This document shows, in pieces, positions 21,992 to 34,413 of a stretch of DNA of 64,000 nt. Made by a program: the position numbers and the translations under genes. Where the stretch lies: the NCBI GenBank assembly GCA_030704615.1, contig CM060733.1, positions 42,284,001 through 42,348,000 on the forward strand, read 5' to 3'. A model generated the notes under the pieces. The model was not told the origin of the DNA and did no database searches. It saw nothing but the letters and a program-made list of their open reading frames with translations. The first letter of the stretch is position 1, and each line of letters begins with the position of its first letter. The stretch comes from Takakia lepidozioides. Lineage: Eukaryota > Streptophyta > Takakiopsida > Takakiales > Takakiaceae.

Positions 21992-24900
21992 ATGGCTGTC
22001 CTTATCACTCTAGAGGTCCTGGGCAAACTCGGGATAGCGAGGCCCGAAGAAGGTCTTCATAGTCTTAGCGAGTTCCTTGAGAACAAGATGACCCGCATTT
22101 TACTTCCTCATAGAAGAGAACACTCGCTTCTCGAGAAAGTATGTTTGAAGCACTTCCTAGCTGCAGTTCTGGAAGTCTGGAAGCAGACCCGGTTGTTTGT
22201 CGGGGATCAGAGGCTTGGCATGTCCACTACCACCGCTGCTTCTAACGGAGTGGAAAGACGAGGACGCGATAGGTTGGAAGGACACAAGGGCACTTGTGTG
22301 ACTAGTAGGGACGTGATCTTATGGACTGCGATGATTGCCGGACTAGCACGGCAAGGGCGTGGTGAAGACGCATTTGAGCTGTTTCAACAGATGCAAAAGG
22401 AAGGCGTGATGCCAAACGAGATAACCTTCTTGAGCATTCTCAAGGCCCTTGTGGGTCCGGGAGTTCTGGAAGAGGGCAAGCAGGTCCATGCCCACATCAT
22501 CAAAGCTGGATTTGAGTCAGATGTCCGAGTGGGGACTGCCCTCCTCAGCATGTATTGCAAGTGCGGGAGTATGGTGGATGCGAGCCATGTGTTTAGCAAA
22601 ATGCGTCAGCGAGATGTGATCTCATGGAATGCGATGATTGCAGGATCTGCTCAGTATGGTCATGCTGAGCAGGCATTCGATCTCTTTTGGCAAATGCAAA
22701 GAGAAGGCATGATGGCAGACAAGGTCACTTTCATTAGTATACTCAATGCATGTGCCAACACAGCAGCTCTGGAGCAGGGGAGAGGGCTTCATCTGGATAT
22801 CATCAAAGCCGGATTTGTGTCAAGCGTCCGAGTGGGGACTGCACTTGTCAGCATGTATTGCAAGTGCGGGAGTGTGGCGGATGCGCGCAGGGTGTTCGAC
22901 AAAATGCCTAAACGAAATGTTGTTTCATGGAATGCGATGATCACGGGTTTAGCCCAGCAAGGGCATGTTGTAGAGGCGCTGGAAGTCTTTAAGAAAATGA
23001 TAGCAGAAGGCGTCAAACCTGATAAGGTCACGTTCATTAGCATCCTCAATACATGCACCAGCCCAGCAGCTCTTGAAGTGGGCAAGCAGCTCCATGCAGG
23101 TGTCATTAAATCCGGATTCAATTCAGATATGCAAGTGGGGAATTCGCTTGTGAGCATGTATTGTAAGTGTGAGAGTGTGATGGATGCGCTTCGAGTGTTT
23201 AACAGAATGCCCAAGCGAAACGTGATCTCATGGAATGTAATGATTGCAGCATGTGCTGAGCATGGTCATGTTGAGGATTCTTTTGGTCTCTTTTGGCAAA
23301 TGCAAAGAGAAGGCGTGATGGCAGACAAAGTCACTTTTGTTAGCGTTCTCAATGCATGCGCCAGCCCTATAGCTCTGGAACGGGGTAAACGGCTCCATAC
23401 AGGCATCATCGAAGCTGGTTTTGACTCAGATATTCGGGTGGCGACTTCACTTGTTAATATGTATTGTAAGTGTGGGAGTGTAGTGGATGGACGCTGTGTG
23501 TTTAACAAAATGCCCACGAGAGATGTAATCTCATGGAATGCAATGATATCAGGATCAACACAGCAAGGGTATAGTGCAGAGGCCTTGGAAGTGTTTGGCC
23601 AAATGCAACGAGAAGAAGACGTCAAGCCAGACAAAGTCACATTCATTAGCATCCTCCATACATGTAGCAGCCCAGCAGCTCTGGAACAGGGCAAGCGGCT
23701 CCATGCAGCCATTGTTAAATCAGGATTTGAGTCAGATATTCAAGTTGGGAATTCGCTTGTCAGTATGTATTGCAAGTGTGGGAGTATGATGGATGCACAA
23801 AGAGTGTTCTTTAAAATGCCTGAACAGAATGTGGTCTCCTGGACTGCGATGATTGCAGGATTAACTCAGCATGGTCATTGTGCAGAGGCATTGGAAGTCT
23901 TTTGGCAAATGCAAAGAGAAGGCGTGGAGGGAGACAAGGTCACTTTCATAAGCATCCTCACTGCATGTACCAGCCTAGCTGCCCTGGAGGAGGGCAAGCG
24001 AGTGCATGCCTACTTCCTGCGATCTGGATTGGAGTCAGATGTTCGGGTGGGAAATGTACTTGTTGATATGTATTCCAAGTGTGGAAGTGTTGGAGATGCA
24101 CGGCAAGTGTTTGACACTATTATTAATCGAGATGTCATCTCATGGAATGTGATGATTGGTGGATATGCCCAGCATGGGCATGGTAAGGAGGCTGTCCAAA
24201 CCTTCGACCAAATGCAATGGGAAGGAGTGCATCCAGACAATGTCACATTTATTGGTGTTCTATCTGCATGCAGCCATATGGGCCTAGTGGATGAAGGCTA
24301 TCATCTCTTCCATTCCATGAGTCGAGATTATGGCATCACACCAACAGAACAACACTATGGCTGCATGGTTGACCTTCTTGGCCGTGCAGGGCATTTGGAT
24401 GAGGCAGAGGAGTTTATTCACGGCATGCCATTTGAACCAGGTGCTGCTGTATGGGGGGCCTTGCTTGGCGCCTGCAGAATTTATGGCAATGTGGAGCTGG
24501 CTGAACGGGCTGCAGACTGTGCTCTCAAGTGGCAACCACAAAACGCTGCCGTGTATGTGCTGCTGTCAAACATCTATGCTGTGGCTGGTAGGTGGGATAA
24601 TGTAGCAAACATAAGAAAAATAATGAAGGACAGAGGGGTCAGAAAAGAGCCAGGGTGCAGCTGGATTCAGGTCAACAACAGGGTGCATACTTTCACTGTA
24701 GAAGATAGATCACACCCACAAGCAGGGGAAATCCATGCAGAGTTAGAGAGATTGACTAGGCAGATAAAGGAGGTGGGATATGTGCCAGACACACGGTTTG
24801 TGATGCATGATGTCGAGCAGCAGCAGAAGGAACAGGTCCTTTGCCACCACAGTGAAAAGTTGGCCATTGCTTTCGGCCTAATTAGCACACCCCCTGGGAC

Positions 24901-25057
24901 ACCTATCCATATATTTAAGAACCTTCGGGTCTGCGGTGATTGCCACAGTGCCACCAAGTTTATCTCCAAGATTGTTGGACGAGAAATTGTTGCAAGGGAC
25001 ACCAACCGCTTTCATCACTTCAAGAATGGTGCATGTTCTTGTGGGGACTATTGGTGA
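21992..25057 (+). CDS. PLS-class pentatricopeptide repeat protein with E, E+ and DYW domains
   Basis: Intronless open frame of 1021 codons from the first in-frame ATG at 21992; the frame stays open back to about 21890. The first 105 residues are not PPR-like and could hold an organellar targeting signal, or the true start could lie downstream. From about residue 106 to 735 run six P-L-S triplets of roughly 101 residues each, with signatures MYCKCGS, DVISWNAMI and MQREGV. E/E+ motifs follow (YGCMVDLLGRAGHLDEAEEF, GVRKEPGCSWI). The DYW cytidine deaminase domain ends the protein: catalytic HSE in CHHSEKLAIAFG, zinc ligands CGDCH, and the end CSCGDYW. Proteins of this kind bind organelle transcripts and convert C to U at one or a few sites. 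All key residues are present, so the gene looks functional. Target not predictable by eye. Confidence 0.95.
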   Translation: MAVLITLEVLGKLGIARPEEGLHSLSEFLENKMTRILLPHRREHSLLEKVCLKHFLAAVLEVWKQTRLFVGDQRLGMSTTTAASNGVERRGRDRLEGHKGTCVTSRDVILWTAMIAGLARQGRGEDAFELFQQMQKEGVMPNEITFLSILKALVGPGVLEEGKQVHAHIIKAGFESDVRVGTALLSMYCKCGSMVDASHVFSKMRQRDVISWNAMIAGSAQYGHAEQAFDLFWQMQREGMMADKVTFISILNACANTAALEQGRGLHLDIIKAGFVSSVRVGTALVSMYCKCGSVADARRVFDKMPKRNVVSWNAMITGLAQQGHVVEALEVFKKMIAEGVKPDKVTFISILNTCTSPAALEVGKQLHAGVIKSGFNSDMQVGNSLVSMYCKCESVMDALRVFNRMPKRNVISWNVMIAACAEHGHVEDSFGLFWQMQREGVMADKVTFVSVLNACASPIALERGKRLHTGIIEAGFDSDIRVATSLVNMYCKCGSVVDGRCVFNKMPTRDVISWNAMISGSTQQGYSAEALEVFGQMQREEDVKPDKVTFISILHTCSSPAALEQGKRLHAAIVKSGFESDIQVGNSLVSMYCKCGSMMDAQRVFFKMPEQNVVSWTAMIAGLTQHGHCAEALEVFWQMQREGVEGDKVTFISILTACTSLAALEEGKRVHAYFLRSGLESDVRVGNVLVDMYSKCGSVGDARQVFDTIINRDVISWNVMIGGYAQHGHGKEAVQTFDQMQWEGVHPDNVTFIGVLSACSHMGLVDEGYHLFHSMSRDYGITPTEQHYGCMVDLLGRAGHLDEAEEFIHGMPFEPGAAVWGALLGACRIYGNVELAERAADCALKWQPQNAAVYVLLSNIYAVAGRWDNVANIRKIMKDRGVRKEPGCSWIQVNNRVHTFTVEDRSHPQAGEIHAELERLTRQIKEVGYVPDTRFVMHDVEQQQKEQVLCHHSEKLAIAFGLISTPPGTPIHIFKNLRVCGDCHSATKFISKIVGREIVARDTNRFHHFKNGACSCGDYW

Positions 25058-26780
25058 TGATAGTGGAACGAACTACAACCGGATTTGAGGTCTTGGGATG
25101 ATAGAGTCCAAGCTCATTGGAGTCTCTCTTCCCAGTGTCACTCCTACGGGAGTGATGGATCAAGGTTTTGTCTCTCTCTTCCTCTCTTGGTGCCTGCTGC
25201 ATATACAACCACACATTGTGCAATGCATTCAGGCAATATCTTCTTTTCCCTTAGAGTGCCAACAGAGGAGATGTGTCATTTGCTATATCTGCCGCACTTC
25301 AGGCATTCTTGATTTCAGAGCCAACACCAAGTTGTAGCACTCTACATTCATTGAGTGGAAATTTCACAATTTCTCCTCAGAGGCCCCAAGTTCCAAAATG
25401 AAAGATAGATGTCTGAAAGCAGATTGTATCAGTGTTGAACCACCCCAGGAAGTGGATGCATCACGCCGTAGCAATTGTGATTCCTGGCGAGATACCCACG
25501 AGGGAATGAAACTAAAATGCATCTCAAAGATGTAAAGAAGCATTTGAAGCACATACTGGACAAGCAACATCTTGAAGGTACCTAATTGTCAACCAAAACT
25601 GAGGACACATCAAAAGAAAAGCATTGCGATGTGGTTGTTATCCAACACATACTCTGAGAGGGGTTATGTCTCTACAGCACAGATCCATGGTAATAGGTTG
25701 TATTCATAGGTGCTAAGGAATAATTGCTTCTGATTTTTTAATATTAAGGTCTTCAACGCGCCAATTGGCCCTGCCTGTACGCCCCATGGGGCCACGTCAT
25801 AAGTCGGGTGCCTTACCAAGGGTCCACTGGATAGTCGCTCCAGGAACCAGCCCGCTAGAGGATCCAGTGTATAAGTTAGTCCACTCTGCAAGCCCAAGGC
25901 TGGAGTGGCCTGGACGGTTCAATCAGTAGGTCCACTATGGTACACAAGAGGAGGACAGGCCCACTGTGACATAGAAGAAATAAGGACTTTCAGAAAATTT
26001 TGCCATAAAAGAATGAGTTCACAATATATCTTATAATTAACAAGTTATACCCCTGGCACCTAGTAGGGATTGATACAAGTCCTTGAAGGTTTTTTGTTTT
26101 TTTTTTCAGAGAAAAGGGGACAGAGGCCCTTTTAGTCAAATGAATTAAAAAGATGTCACATAGGTGGAAAAAATAACCACCAAGAAGGCCGTGAAGGCTT
26201 ATTGAGGGGGAAGATTCCCGTGACCCTAGCCAACTTGCTAACAAGAGAGAAGGAGGGAGTGAATAGTGGTGAAGCAGAGATTGCAAGAGAGATAAGGAGA
26301 GGTGCTATGCAAAGGTAGAAACTAAGAGTACTAAGAAAGATCTATGCAAGAGTGTAAGATACTAAGCGGTCCCGAAAAAAGGTAAGTGAGGAGAGGCAAA
26401 GCTGCATTTAGAATAACAGTCCGAAGGTCATCTGAAGATGAAGAGCGCAGCTCGGAGGTAGTGAGCCGAGAAGGTAAGGAGCTGGAGAAGAGTTGCAGTG
26501 ACATTGTCAAGACAGGTGCAGTATTCAAAACTTGAGCTGAGTTCTAAATTTGGGGCCTCGACTTTTCTTATATCTCCCGTTGAAATCTGCTTCGTCTCCA
26601 TCACCAGGGGACCTCCCATTGAGGGGGGATGGATTGATGCCAGGTAAAGCGCATGTTGGGAAGACTGGAGCTGAGCAAGTCGCCTTTGCCCCAAGACTTA
26701 ACGAAATCTTGAAGTAAGTTTCCCTCGTTCCTCCGAAGTTCTGGGAAGAGCTACACCAACAGTGTCCCATGCTTTTCGCC
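25058..26780. other. Non-coding sequence downstream of the PPR gene
   Basis: The first few hundred bases may be the PPR 3' UTR; no clear poly(A) signal could be singled out. 25.7-25.95 kb has a GC-richer block with GGACGGTTCAATC, weakly like a B box. 26.0-26.4 kb is purine-rich. No gene recognised. Confidence 0.4.
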
Positions 26781-28030
26781 CCTCAGTTAACAGATCATAA
26801 TAAATATGAAACAAGATTGATATGCCCCTGGGGGGTTTTCCTCATAAACCCAATTACATTTGGCTCTCCATAGATTCCACAGAGTGTGGGCTCTAAGAGT
26901 AGCAGCCCAAACTGGGCAAGCACTCATTGGCAGACCAGGCAGGAAGTTCAAAAGCTGGAGAGATGGAGGGGAAGGAGTTGGGAATGAAGCCCAGTGAGAA
27001 TATAATGAGAGAACCAGCCTCCATATCATGCTAGATAGATTGCAGAACAACAAAGTGTTCTATGGATTCCGTTTATGCAAGGGAGTACAGGTAGGGTTAT
27101 TCTCGTGTGTTCGTTGTCTGACTGGAATGATTCTATGTGTGAGCTTCCAAAGGAAGCCTGATATCTTTGCAGGCCTATACTTTCTCCACACAGCTTTCCA
27201 AATTTTGTCCCAGATTCGTTGGACGAATTGGATGTTGGCCCACTTAGCTGACCATTTGCCTGCAAAAGAGCGGGGTAGGTTGGCAAGGGAGTACCCTTTT
27301 TTCACCGAGTATCCGAAGAATGGGGTCTTCTTCTTATCCATTCACTTCCACTCACCTGGGTCAAACTGTAGATCTTCCAAAGGACACATGAGGAACCAGG
27401 TGAAGGTTTCATGACGGGCCCATTGAGCTTCGGGGTTGGCGTTTCCTTTGCCATCAAGCACTCTTATGTGGAATAAGATTGTTTTATCCACCTCTACCAT
27501 TCCTGTATATGCAAGGTCACCTTCACAATCCGTGTGAAACCCCAGTCCAAATGCCATGGATCCATGAGTTTCTATGACAAGAATCATTGATTTGTCATTG
27601 CCCTGGATGTAAGCCATCTAGGCAGGGGCCGCCCAATTCCGACCTTCCTCACCCAGTAACGGAGTCATGTATTGTGGGATATTGGCAAGAAGAGTGCCGC
27701 AGGCCTTGGGTCTCCTTCTACCGAAGGTTCCTGATATGGCCTTTTCTATAAGGAAATTTTCTCCAGAGCGCATGGCTGCAATGTAGGTGAAACCCCGCCC
27801 CTCCCAAAATGTCCACCGGGGGGTTTGCGCGAGTAAAATACCAAGAATCAGTGTTGTAGTTCGCAAACAGGATTTGCCGAAGACATTCCTGCCGCCAAAT
27901 GAAATTGCGCGTGAGGGCTTTAATCTCCTTGAGCATAGTTGGTCTGGGTTCCAAACAATAGCGAAGAACCATAATGAGGCCTGCAGAATCTGGTTTGCGA
28001 CTAGGGCCCTCCCTACAATTGAAAGCATTT
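26780..28030 (-). mobile_element. L1-type LINE 3' region, antisense
   Basis: On the minus strand the order is the L1 post-RT block LSIVGRALVANQILQASLWF (about 28025), a middle part with WEGRGFTYIAAMRSGENFL, and a 91-codon stretch 27617-27342. Then comes a zf-RVT-like block WKAVWRKYRPAKISGFLWKL, THRIIPVRQR at 27341-27060, and an ending with AHTLWNLWRAKCNWVYEE. These are typical 3' parts of plant L1 ORF2. Frames change between blocks; the RT itself is missing upstream, so this is a fragment. Confidence 0.75.
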
Positions 28031-28044
28031 AATGTTATACTAGT

Positions 28045-29280
28045 GCTTTGCGTTGCTCCGCACTACTAGCGACGAATTCTAAGTACTACGTTCAATTTCA
28101 CAAAAAAAGGTGGGTCATCCCGATGGTGTTACATACATACATCCCGTATTTCATTGTTTTTCGCAAGAAAAGTGGTAAACATTTCAATGCCAAATGTATC
28201 AGCTGTCTCAGTGGCTTGGAGTCTGTCGTATATTTGCTTCCTTTGTTTGATGAGAGGTAGGGCCACTCGAGGATGTTGGGAGCGTCGTACGCTAAATGAA
28301 GTTTTCCAGAAATCTCATGAAGTTTTTTGGAGCAAGTTTGCCACCTCATGAGCTATAAATGATCTTGAAGAAAGAGTGAAAATTATTATCATATGCAAAA
28401 GTTAGAGGGATCCACCTGAACCTGGTAAGTAGTGAAGGGTTAACTAGATATGTACTTTTGTATTATACCAATATAATCCACTTACTTTATTGTTGGCTCC
28501 TCCCTCAAGAGGAGACCACGCATCAGCTTGAGGGAGGATCCTGATGTATCTACACCAGATAATACCTTCACTACATAATACCTACGCCAAGAACACCTAC
28601 ATTAGAAAATGCCCAAATTTAGATATATCTACATCCAAATTTGGAAGATGTGCCTCCACTAGTTAATACAATATGTGTCATCCAGATGATTTTGGGGTCA
28701 AATCCCCCTACATTTGTATAAATAAGCATTAATTACATAAAAACCATCCGTGGAACAAAAGTTATGATATATAGACTCTAGTATTGAATGATGCTTAATA
28801 ATTGGCATGGACGATGTGAGATCGAACCTTTGCATGCCCCAAGAAGTTTATTCGCTTTTGCTGAATTTCAATATTAGTTTCATGAAAAAAAAAACTAGGG
28901 CTTCACGTTGCTCTGCACTACTAGCGACGAATTCTGAGAACTATGTTGAATTTGCACAAAAAGGGGGTGGTGTTACATACATAGATCCCGGATTTCATTG
29001 TTTTTTGCAAGAAACTGCCAGATGTATCAACTGTCTCTTGAAGTCGGTGGCTTGAAGTCTATTGCATACTTGCTTCCCTTGTTTGATGAGAGGCATGGCC
29101 CACTCAAGGATGCTATACCCCAAATGAAGTTTTCCAGAAATCTCATGGAGTGTTTTGGAGCAAAGAGTGAAAATTATTGTCATATGCAAAAGTTAGTGGG
29201 ATACATCTGAACCCTGATAAGCAGTGAAGGGTTAACTGGATATGTACTTTCATATTATACCAATATAATCCACTTATTTT
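28045..29280 (+). repeat. Pair of direct repeats (about 28045-28470 and 28905-29280)
   Basis: Both copies run from GTTGCTC(C/T)GCACTACTAGCGACGAATTCT to ATTATACCAATATAATCCACTTA, with shared blocks CATTGTTTTT(C/T)GCAAGAAA and CTTTGTTTGATGAGAGG. About 430 bp of other sequence (28475-28900) lies between them. They could be LTR-like ends or a tandemly duplicated non-autonomous element. No coding capacity is evident. Confidence 0.65.
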
Positions 29281-30125
29281 ATTTTACTCTACAAAATGTT
29301 TTATGCTAAATACACTAAAGAGTTATATCAAAAATTCTTACGCAGTCCAAGTGAGGCCTTGCGATGGCATGGCACTGACTTTGTCATTTGCCTCCATGAC
29401 TGGCCAGCCACAATTCTTGGTGTTCAATGTCTAGAAATTTTCAGGTTTATTATGGATGAAAGTAGATTTCACTCTTTACAAAGAGGAGCCGTTAGCGCAT
29501 AGCCATTGGTTGTGATACATGTAATTATACTACTCTATTTTTCATCGCCCATTAAAAACAGTTTAGATTATTAATTTAAAGATATAGTATAGATATATGA
29601 ATTTATTCTCCATAAAGCGGAAAAGTTTGTTAAAAAAGAGAGGAAAAAGTTCAATCCATGAGGCAGTTACACACTGAAACCTACCAACACAGTGTTGATT
29701 AGCCTCTCAGTTAGTTGACCGTTTTATCAGTTTGTATAGAATATGGGAGAAACCTATTCTCACACTTTGAGCCTCTCAAGTGAAGTCACAAATTGAAGTC
29801 TCAGGAACAACAAAACAGCATGTTAGAGCAGTGTTGCAAGATCTATATAATGTTGTTGGAGTCACACATGGAGAGAGTCAGTTGGTTCCCTTAGATGAAG
29901 CAGGCATGATATGCTAGTTGCTCATTACCATATCACAAGCCTGTGCTTGATATGCACCTAAGTAGGTCAGCAGGGTTTGTTACAGCCCAGCTAGAGTAAC
30001 CTCTCCACTGGTGGCTGCATTGTGGCTCTATACAATTACTATCTATTATGAGAATGCCACCACTAACCTTGAGAGTTGCCAATGATTCAGACTATACGCT
30101 GGCAATCAGATACTATAAGTAGCAT
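29281..30125. other. AT-rich non-coding stretch
   Basis: No gene, RNA or repeat recognised. One short open frame (29296-29502) has no family resemblance. Confidence 0.35.
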
Positions 30126-30482
30126 TTAACATACCCAAAAGTGTCCATCAATGCGATGATACATAGCCATGAACTCTGCAGGCACCAAGCATGGCCCTCC
30201 ACACCCCAACATCTGGTTGGATGGGCATTTTAGTGATGAGGTCCTCTGCCTCATCCAATCTACACAGCTAAAAAGGTCTACCATGCAGCCAAAATGCTCA
30301 ACTATAGGCGTGAGGCCATGAGCTTCAGTCATGGAATCAAAGTAGTGATGGCCTTCAAGACCCCCAAAGCTACATGCACACAGAAGAGATACAAAGGTGA
30401 TACTATTCTGCTCAATCTGAAGCAGCACCACAAGCAACATACAAACATGTCCAAATAAAAGATGCTGAACAAACTTGTGCAC
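30126..30482 (-). pseudogene. PPR E-domain fragment
   Basis: Minus strand reads NSITFVSLLCACSFGGLEG, then HYFDSMTEAHGLTPIVEHFG and CMVDLFSC, the last S2 motif and E motif of a DYW-class PPR protein. It lies downstream of a complete DYW end (30800), so it belongs to a second PPR copy whose DYW domain is missing. Confidence 0.75.
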
Positions 30483-30799
30483 AAGGCTGCCCCTCTAATC
30501 AAGGTCATTGCGAATCATTTTCACTTTCATCGTCAAGCTCTGGAGAAGATCCACCACCCACACCATAAACATGACAGCACTCTGATTTCCTTCCACTATC
30601 ACCAAAGACAGTCAAAATCCCCCCCTTCACTAACTACCTGTAGACCCCGCTACTGTTTCCTGTGGATCTATGGTACGGAAATGCCCTCAACAGTACATCA
30701 TGGCCAATATTCTCAGGAAATGGTGGACGAACTGAGTAGCTAGACAGATCAAAGAATGAAGCAAGACATCCGCGCCATTCCAACAAACAAGACAACGTT

Positions 30800-33700
30800 T
30801 CACCAGTAATCCCCACAAGAACAAACCCCATCTTTAAAGTGGTGAAAGTGGTTAGCGTCCCATACAACAATTGCTCGGCCAACAATCTTTGAGATGAACT
30901 TGGTGGAGGTGTGGCAGTCACCACACACCCGAAGATTCTTGATGAGACGGAGAGGCGTCCTAGGGGCTATGCTTATCAGCCCAAAACCAATGGCCAGCTT
31001 CACTGTGGTAGCAAAGAGAAGCTTCCTTTTGCTCCACGTAATACAAAGCGTGTGTCAGGCACATACCCTGCCTCTTTCATCTGCCCAGACAATCTTCTCA
31101 GCTTAGCATGGATTTCCTCAATTTGTCATCTACAACAAAGGTGTGCACCCTATTCCCAACCTCAATGCAGCAGCGACCTGGCTCCTCTTTAACCCCTCCG
31201 ACTTCATCATCTCACTCACCTTTGCGATTGCCATGGCTTCTGCAGGCACCAAGCAAGGCCATCCACACCACAGCATCTGGTTCCATTGGCATTTTATTAA
31301 TGAGGTCCTTTGCTTCATCCAATTGCCCGCACGTCCAGGAAGGTCCACCATGCAGCCAAAGTGCTTTACCGTCGGAGTCACACCATGATCTGGACTCAGG
31401 AATCGAAGTATCATCTTCCTTCATCCAGTAGGCCAGCATGGCTGCATGCAGAGAGAACACATAGAAAGGCGCTACTGTCTGGATTGAAGCCTTCATTTTG
31501 CATTCTTTCCAATAGTTGCAGGACCTCCCTATGACAACCATGCTGGGCATATCCTGCGATCATCACCCTCCACGACACCATACCTCGTTCAGCCATATTG
31601 TCATATACTCCCTTTGCATCCTCAATGCTGACATTTGGCATACATGTCCACCAGGGCAGTGTCCAAAATAACATCTGGTACAACTCCGGATTTGATGATG
31701 TCACCATGGACCTCTTTGCCATTTTCCAGGGCTGCCACGCATGCACAAGCACACCACAAGCACTGGGGTCAGAAAAGTATTCACTCCACAGCTTCTCCTA
31801 GTCTCTGTTACTTACAGCACGACTAGCAAAAGTTTAAACACCAATCAAGTGACTGATCGGCTGAGAAAGTGACAGAATGACATTCTGTTGCATGCAGGCT
31901 GTTGTAAAGTAGCACAGCATACCTACGGGCGCTTGCAGGGTCTACAGGCGCCAGATAGCTGGGTTCACAAACTGGAGGTGGCTGCATTGACAGTGCGAGG
32001 GAAAGCCGGAGGTGGGGAGGATACCGGAACACATGTTGACATGCCTGTGTGCTATGGTTGTTCCTCGCCACTCCCACTTCTCTCCTCAGCCAGTGAAGAT
32101 GCCTGCAGTGTTTGCTTCCAGCCAGTGTTCCAATCCTTTCTCACCATGAAAGTTCTCAGGTCCCCACTGATGGTAGGACGTGCCAGTGCTGCCTGAAGAC
32201 AATATGTTTTCTGCTCTTCACCTCTGTTCAACAACTTCCAAATCTCGAGGCTGAGCCTACCTTGATATAAACAATTAGGTGCCCATACATCAGGTATTGA
32301 CAATCTACCTTTTCTTTCTGCATCTTGAAACAAGTTCAGGGAAGTTCTATGCCCCACGTCCCTGCAAGCATACCCTGCAAGCATCGCGCTCCACGACACC
32401 ACATCTCGTTCGGCCATGTTGTTGAAAACTGCCTTTGCATCCTTGAACCCACATTTGGCCTACATGTCCACCAGGCAGTGTTCAGAATGACACCTGTTAC
32501 AATTCCAGTTTTGATGATGTCACCATGGACCTCTTTCCCCTTTTCCAGGACTCCCAGGCTTGCACACGCATTGCAAACACAAACTGATTCTATCAACTGT
32601 GCCGCTGCAACTGCTGCCTTCAGTTGACCATCTTCGCCCCTTCGCACATCATTTGCTCAAATGACACCAAGATAGCGAAGACAGACAACACACTAAACCA
32701 GGGACATATACATGAAAACAGGGAACAGTGAGGGTCTGCATTGTGTCCGTCGCGCTAACTAGTCATGAATGCTCATGATGCTCAACATCTGGAAGCTGTT
32801 GAGTGTAATGTACATGATCAAAACTTAAGACAAAGAGAGCTCTACACATCTGAGATTGAAAATCTTTCTTCAGGAAGTTGCCAGGGTTTAAAGGATTACT
32901 TAGGTGCACCCTACTTTATAATTTGGCGAGCTCTTCTTGAGTCAAATCAGTGTTCCCTTCCCAAAATTGTTCTACCTCCGAAGGTCGGAAGATGATAAGT
33001 TAAGAATTGATCGGCCGGGTGAAAGAAAGAAAGAGTCTTTTGAACAAGGTGAAGTGCGTCTCGTGCGCATATGGGTCTCCAAAGCCTCCATCCTGCACCC
33101 TTGCTGTGCATATCCTGCAATCATCGCACTCCACGACACCACATCTCGTTCAGCCATACTGTTGAACACTCCCTTTGCATCCTCGATGCACCCACATTTG
33201 ACATACATGTCCACCAGGGCAGTGTTCAGAATGACATCGGGTACAATTCCTTATTTGACAATGTCACCATGGACCTCTTTTCCAGGGCTGCCAGGCTTGT
33301 ACACGCATTGCAAATGCAAACAAATGTTATGTGGTTGGGCTTCACCCCTTCGCACATCATTTGCTCATAGGTCTCCAAAGCCTCTATCCCGCAGCCTTAC
33401 TGTGCATATCCTGCAATCATCGCACTCCACGACACCACATCTCATTCAGCCATATAGTCGAACACTCCCTTCATACATGTTCACAAGGGTATTGTTCAGA
33501 ATGACATTTGGTACAATTGCAGCTCTGACAATGTTGCCATGGACCTCTTTGCTCTTTTCCAGAGCTGCCAGGCTTGCATACGCTTTGCAAATGCCCACAA
33601 ATGTGATGTGGTCGGGTTTCACCCTTCCCCCATCATTTGATCATAGGTCTCCAAAGCCTCCATACCACGTCCATGTTGTGCATACCCTCCAAGCATCGCG

Positions 33701-34391
33701 TTCCATGACATCACATCTCATTCAGCCATAGTGTTGAGAACTCCCTTCGCATCCTTAATGCACCCACATTTGGCATACATGTCCACCAGGCAGTGTTCAG
33801 AATGACATCTGGTACAATTCCAGCTTTGATGATGTCACCATGGACCTCTTTCCCCTTTTCCAGAGCTCCCAGGCTTGCACACGCATTGCATACACAAACA
33901 AAAGTGATGTGGTTGGGCTTCACCCCTTCGTGCAGCATTTGCTCATAGGTCTCCAAAGCATTCCTACCACACCCATGCTTGGTAAATCCTGCCAACATTT
34001 TATTCCACGTAATCAAAGATCGTAGAGGCATTCTATTGAACACTTGGTGAGCATCCATGATGCTCCCATGCTTAACATACATGTTGACAAGGGTGTTGAG
34101 TAGAAAAACATTTGGCGTGAATCCACTTTGGATAATGTGAGTGTGCACCTGTTTTCCAGCTTCCAGACCTTCCATCTTGATGCACTTAAGCAAGAGACAG
34201 ACATACACATCTGAATCTGCTGAAATGCCTCTTTGGTTTAAAGTCTGTAGAGCCTCTGTCAGTCTGCATGCGGCACAAAGCATCTTCACATGCCCAAAAG
34301 TGCCAGAAGAGGCATTGTGGACTCTTTGTCTTGATCTTCTTTCAGAAACTGTGGTCATAGTTGAGGTGCCTGATTTTATCAACTGTGCCAC
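30800..34391 (-). pseudogene. PPR-DYW pseudogene
   Basis: The 5' part (34391-33711) is open: EALQTLNQRGISADSDVYV, GKQVHTHIIQSGFTPN, LVNMYVKHGSIMDAHQVFN, a normal PPR N-terminus. Downstream, PPR blocks with ERDVVSWSAMIAGYAQQG recur in shifting frames at 33.2, 32.4 and 31.6 kb. The gene ends with DYW sequence from 31003 ([20 protein letters not shown], then CSCGDYW). At the catalytic HSE motif (about 31000) two bases are missing, so HSE is followed at once by a frame change. Several modules of about 300 bp are near-repeats of one another. It faces the intact PPR gene in opposite orientation about 6 kb away. It cannot make a full protein. Confidence 0.88.
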
Positions 34392-34413
34392 TGCAGTTGC
34401 TGCCTTTAGTTGA

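Noticed and set aside
22384-24541. Long minus-strand open frames (for example 22789-23214, 23266-23712) opposite the PPR gene
   Set aside because: They mirror the repeat structure of the PPR gene and show no domain; antisense shadows of a repetitive coding sequence.
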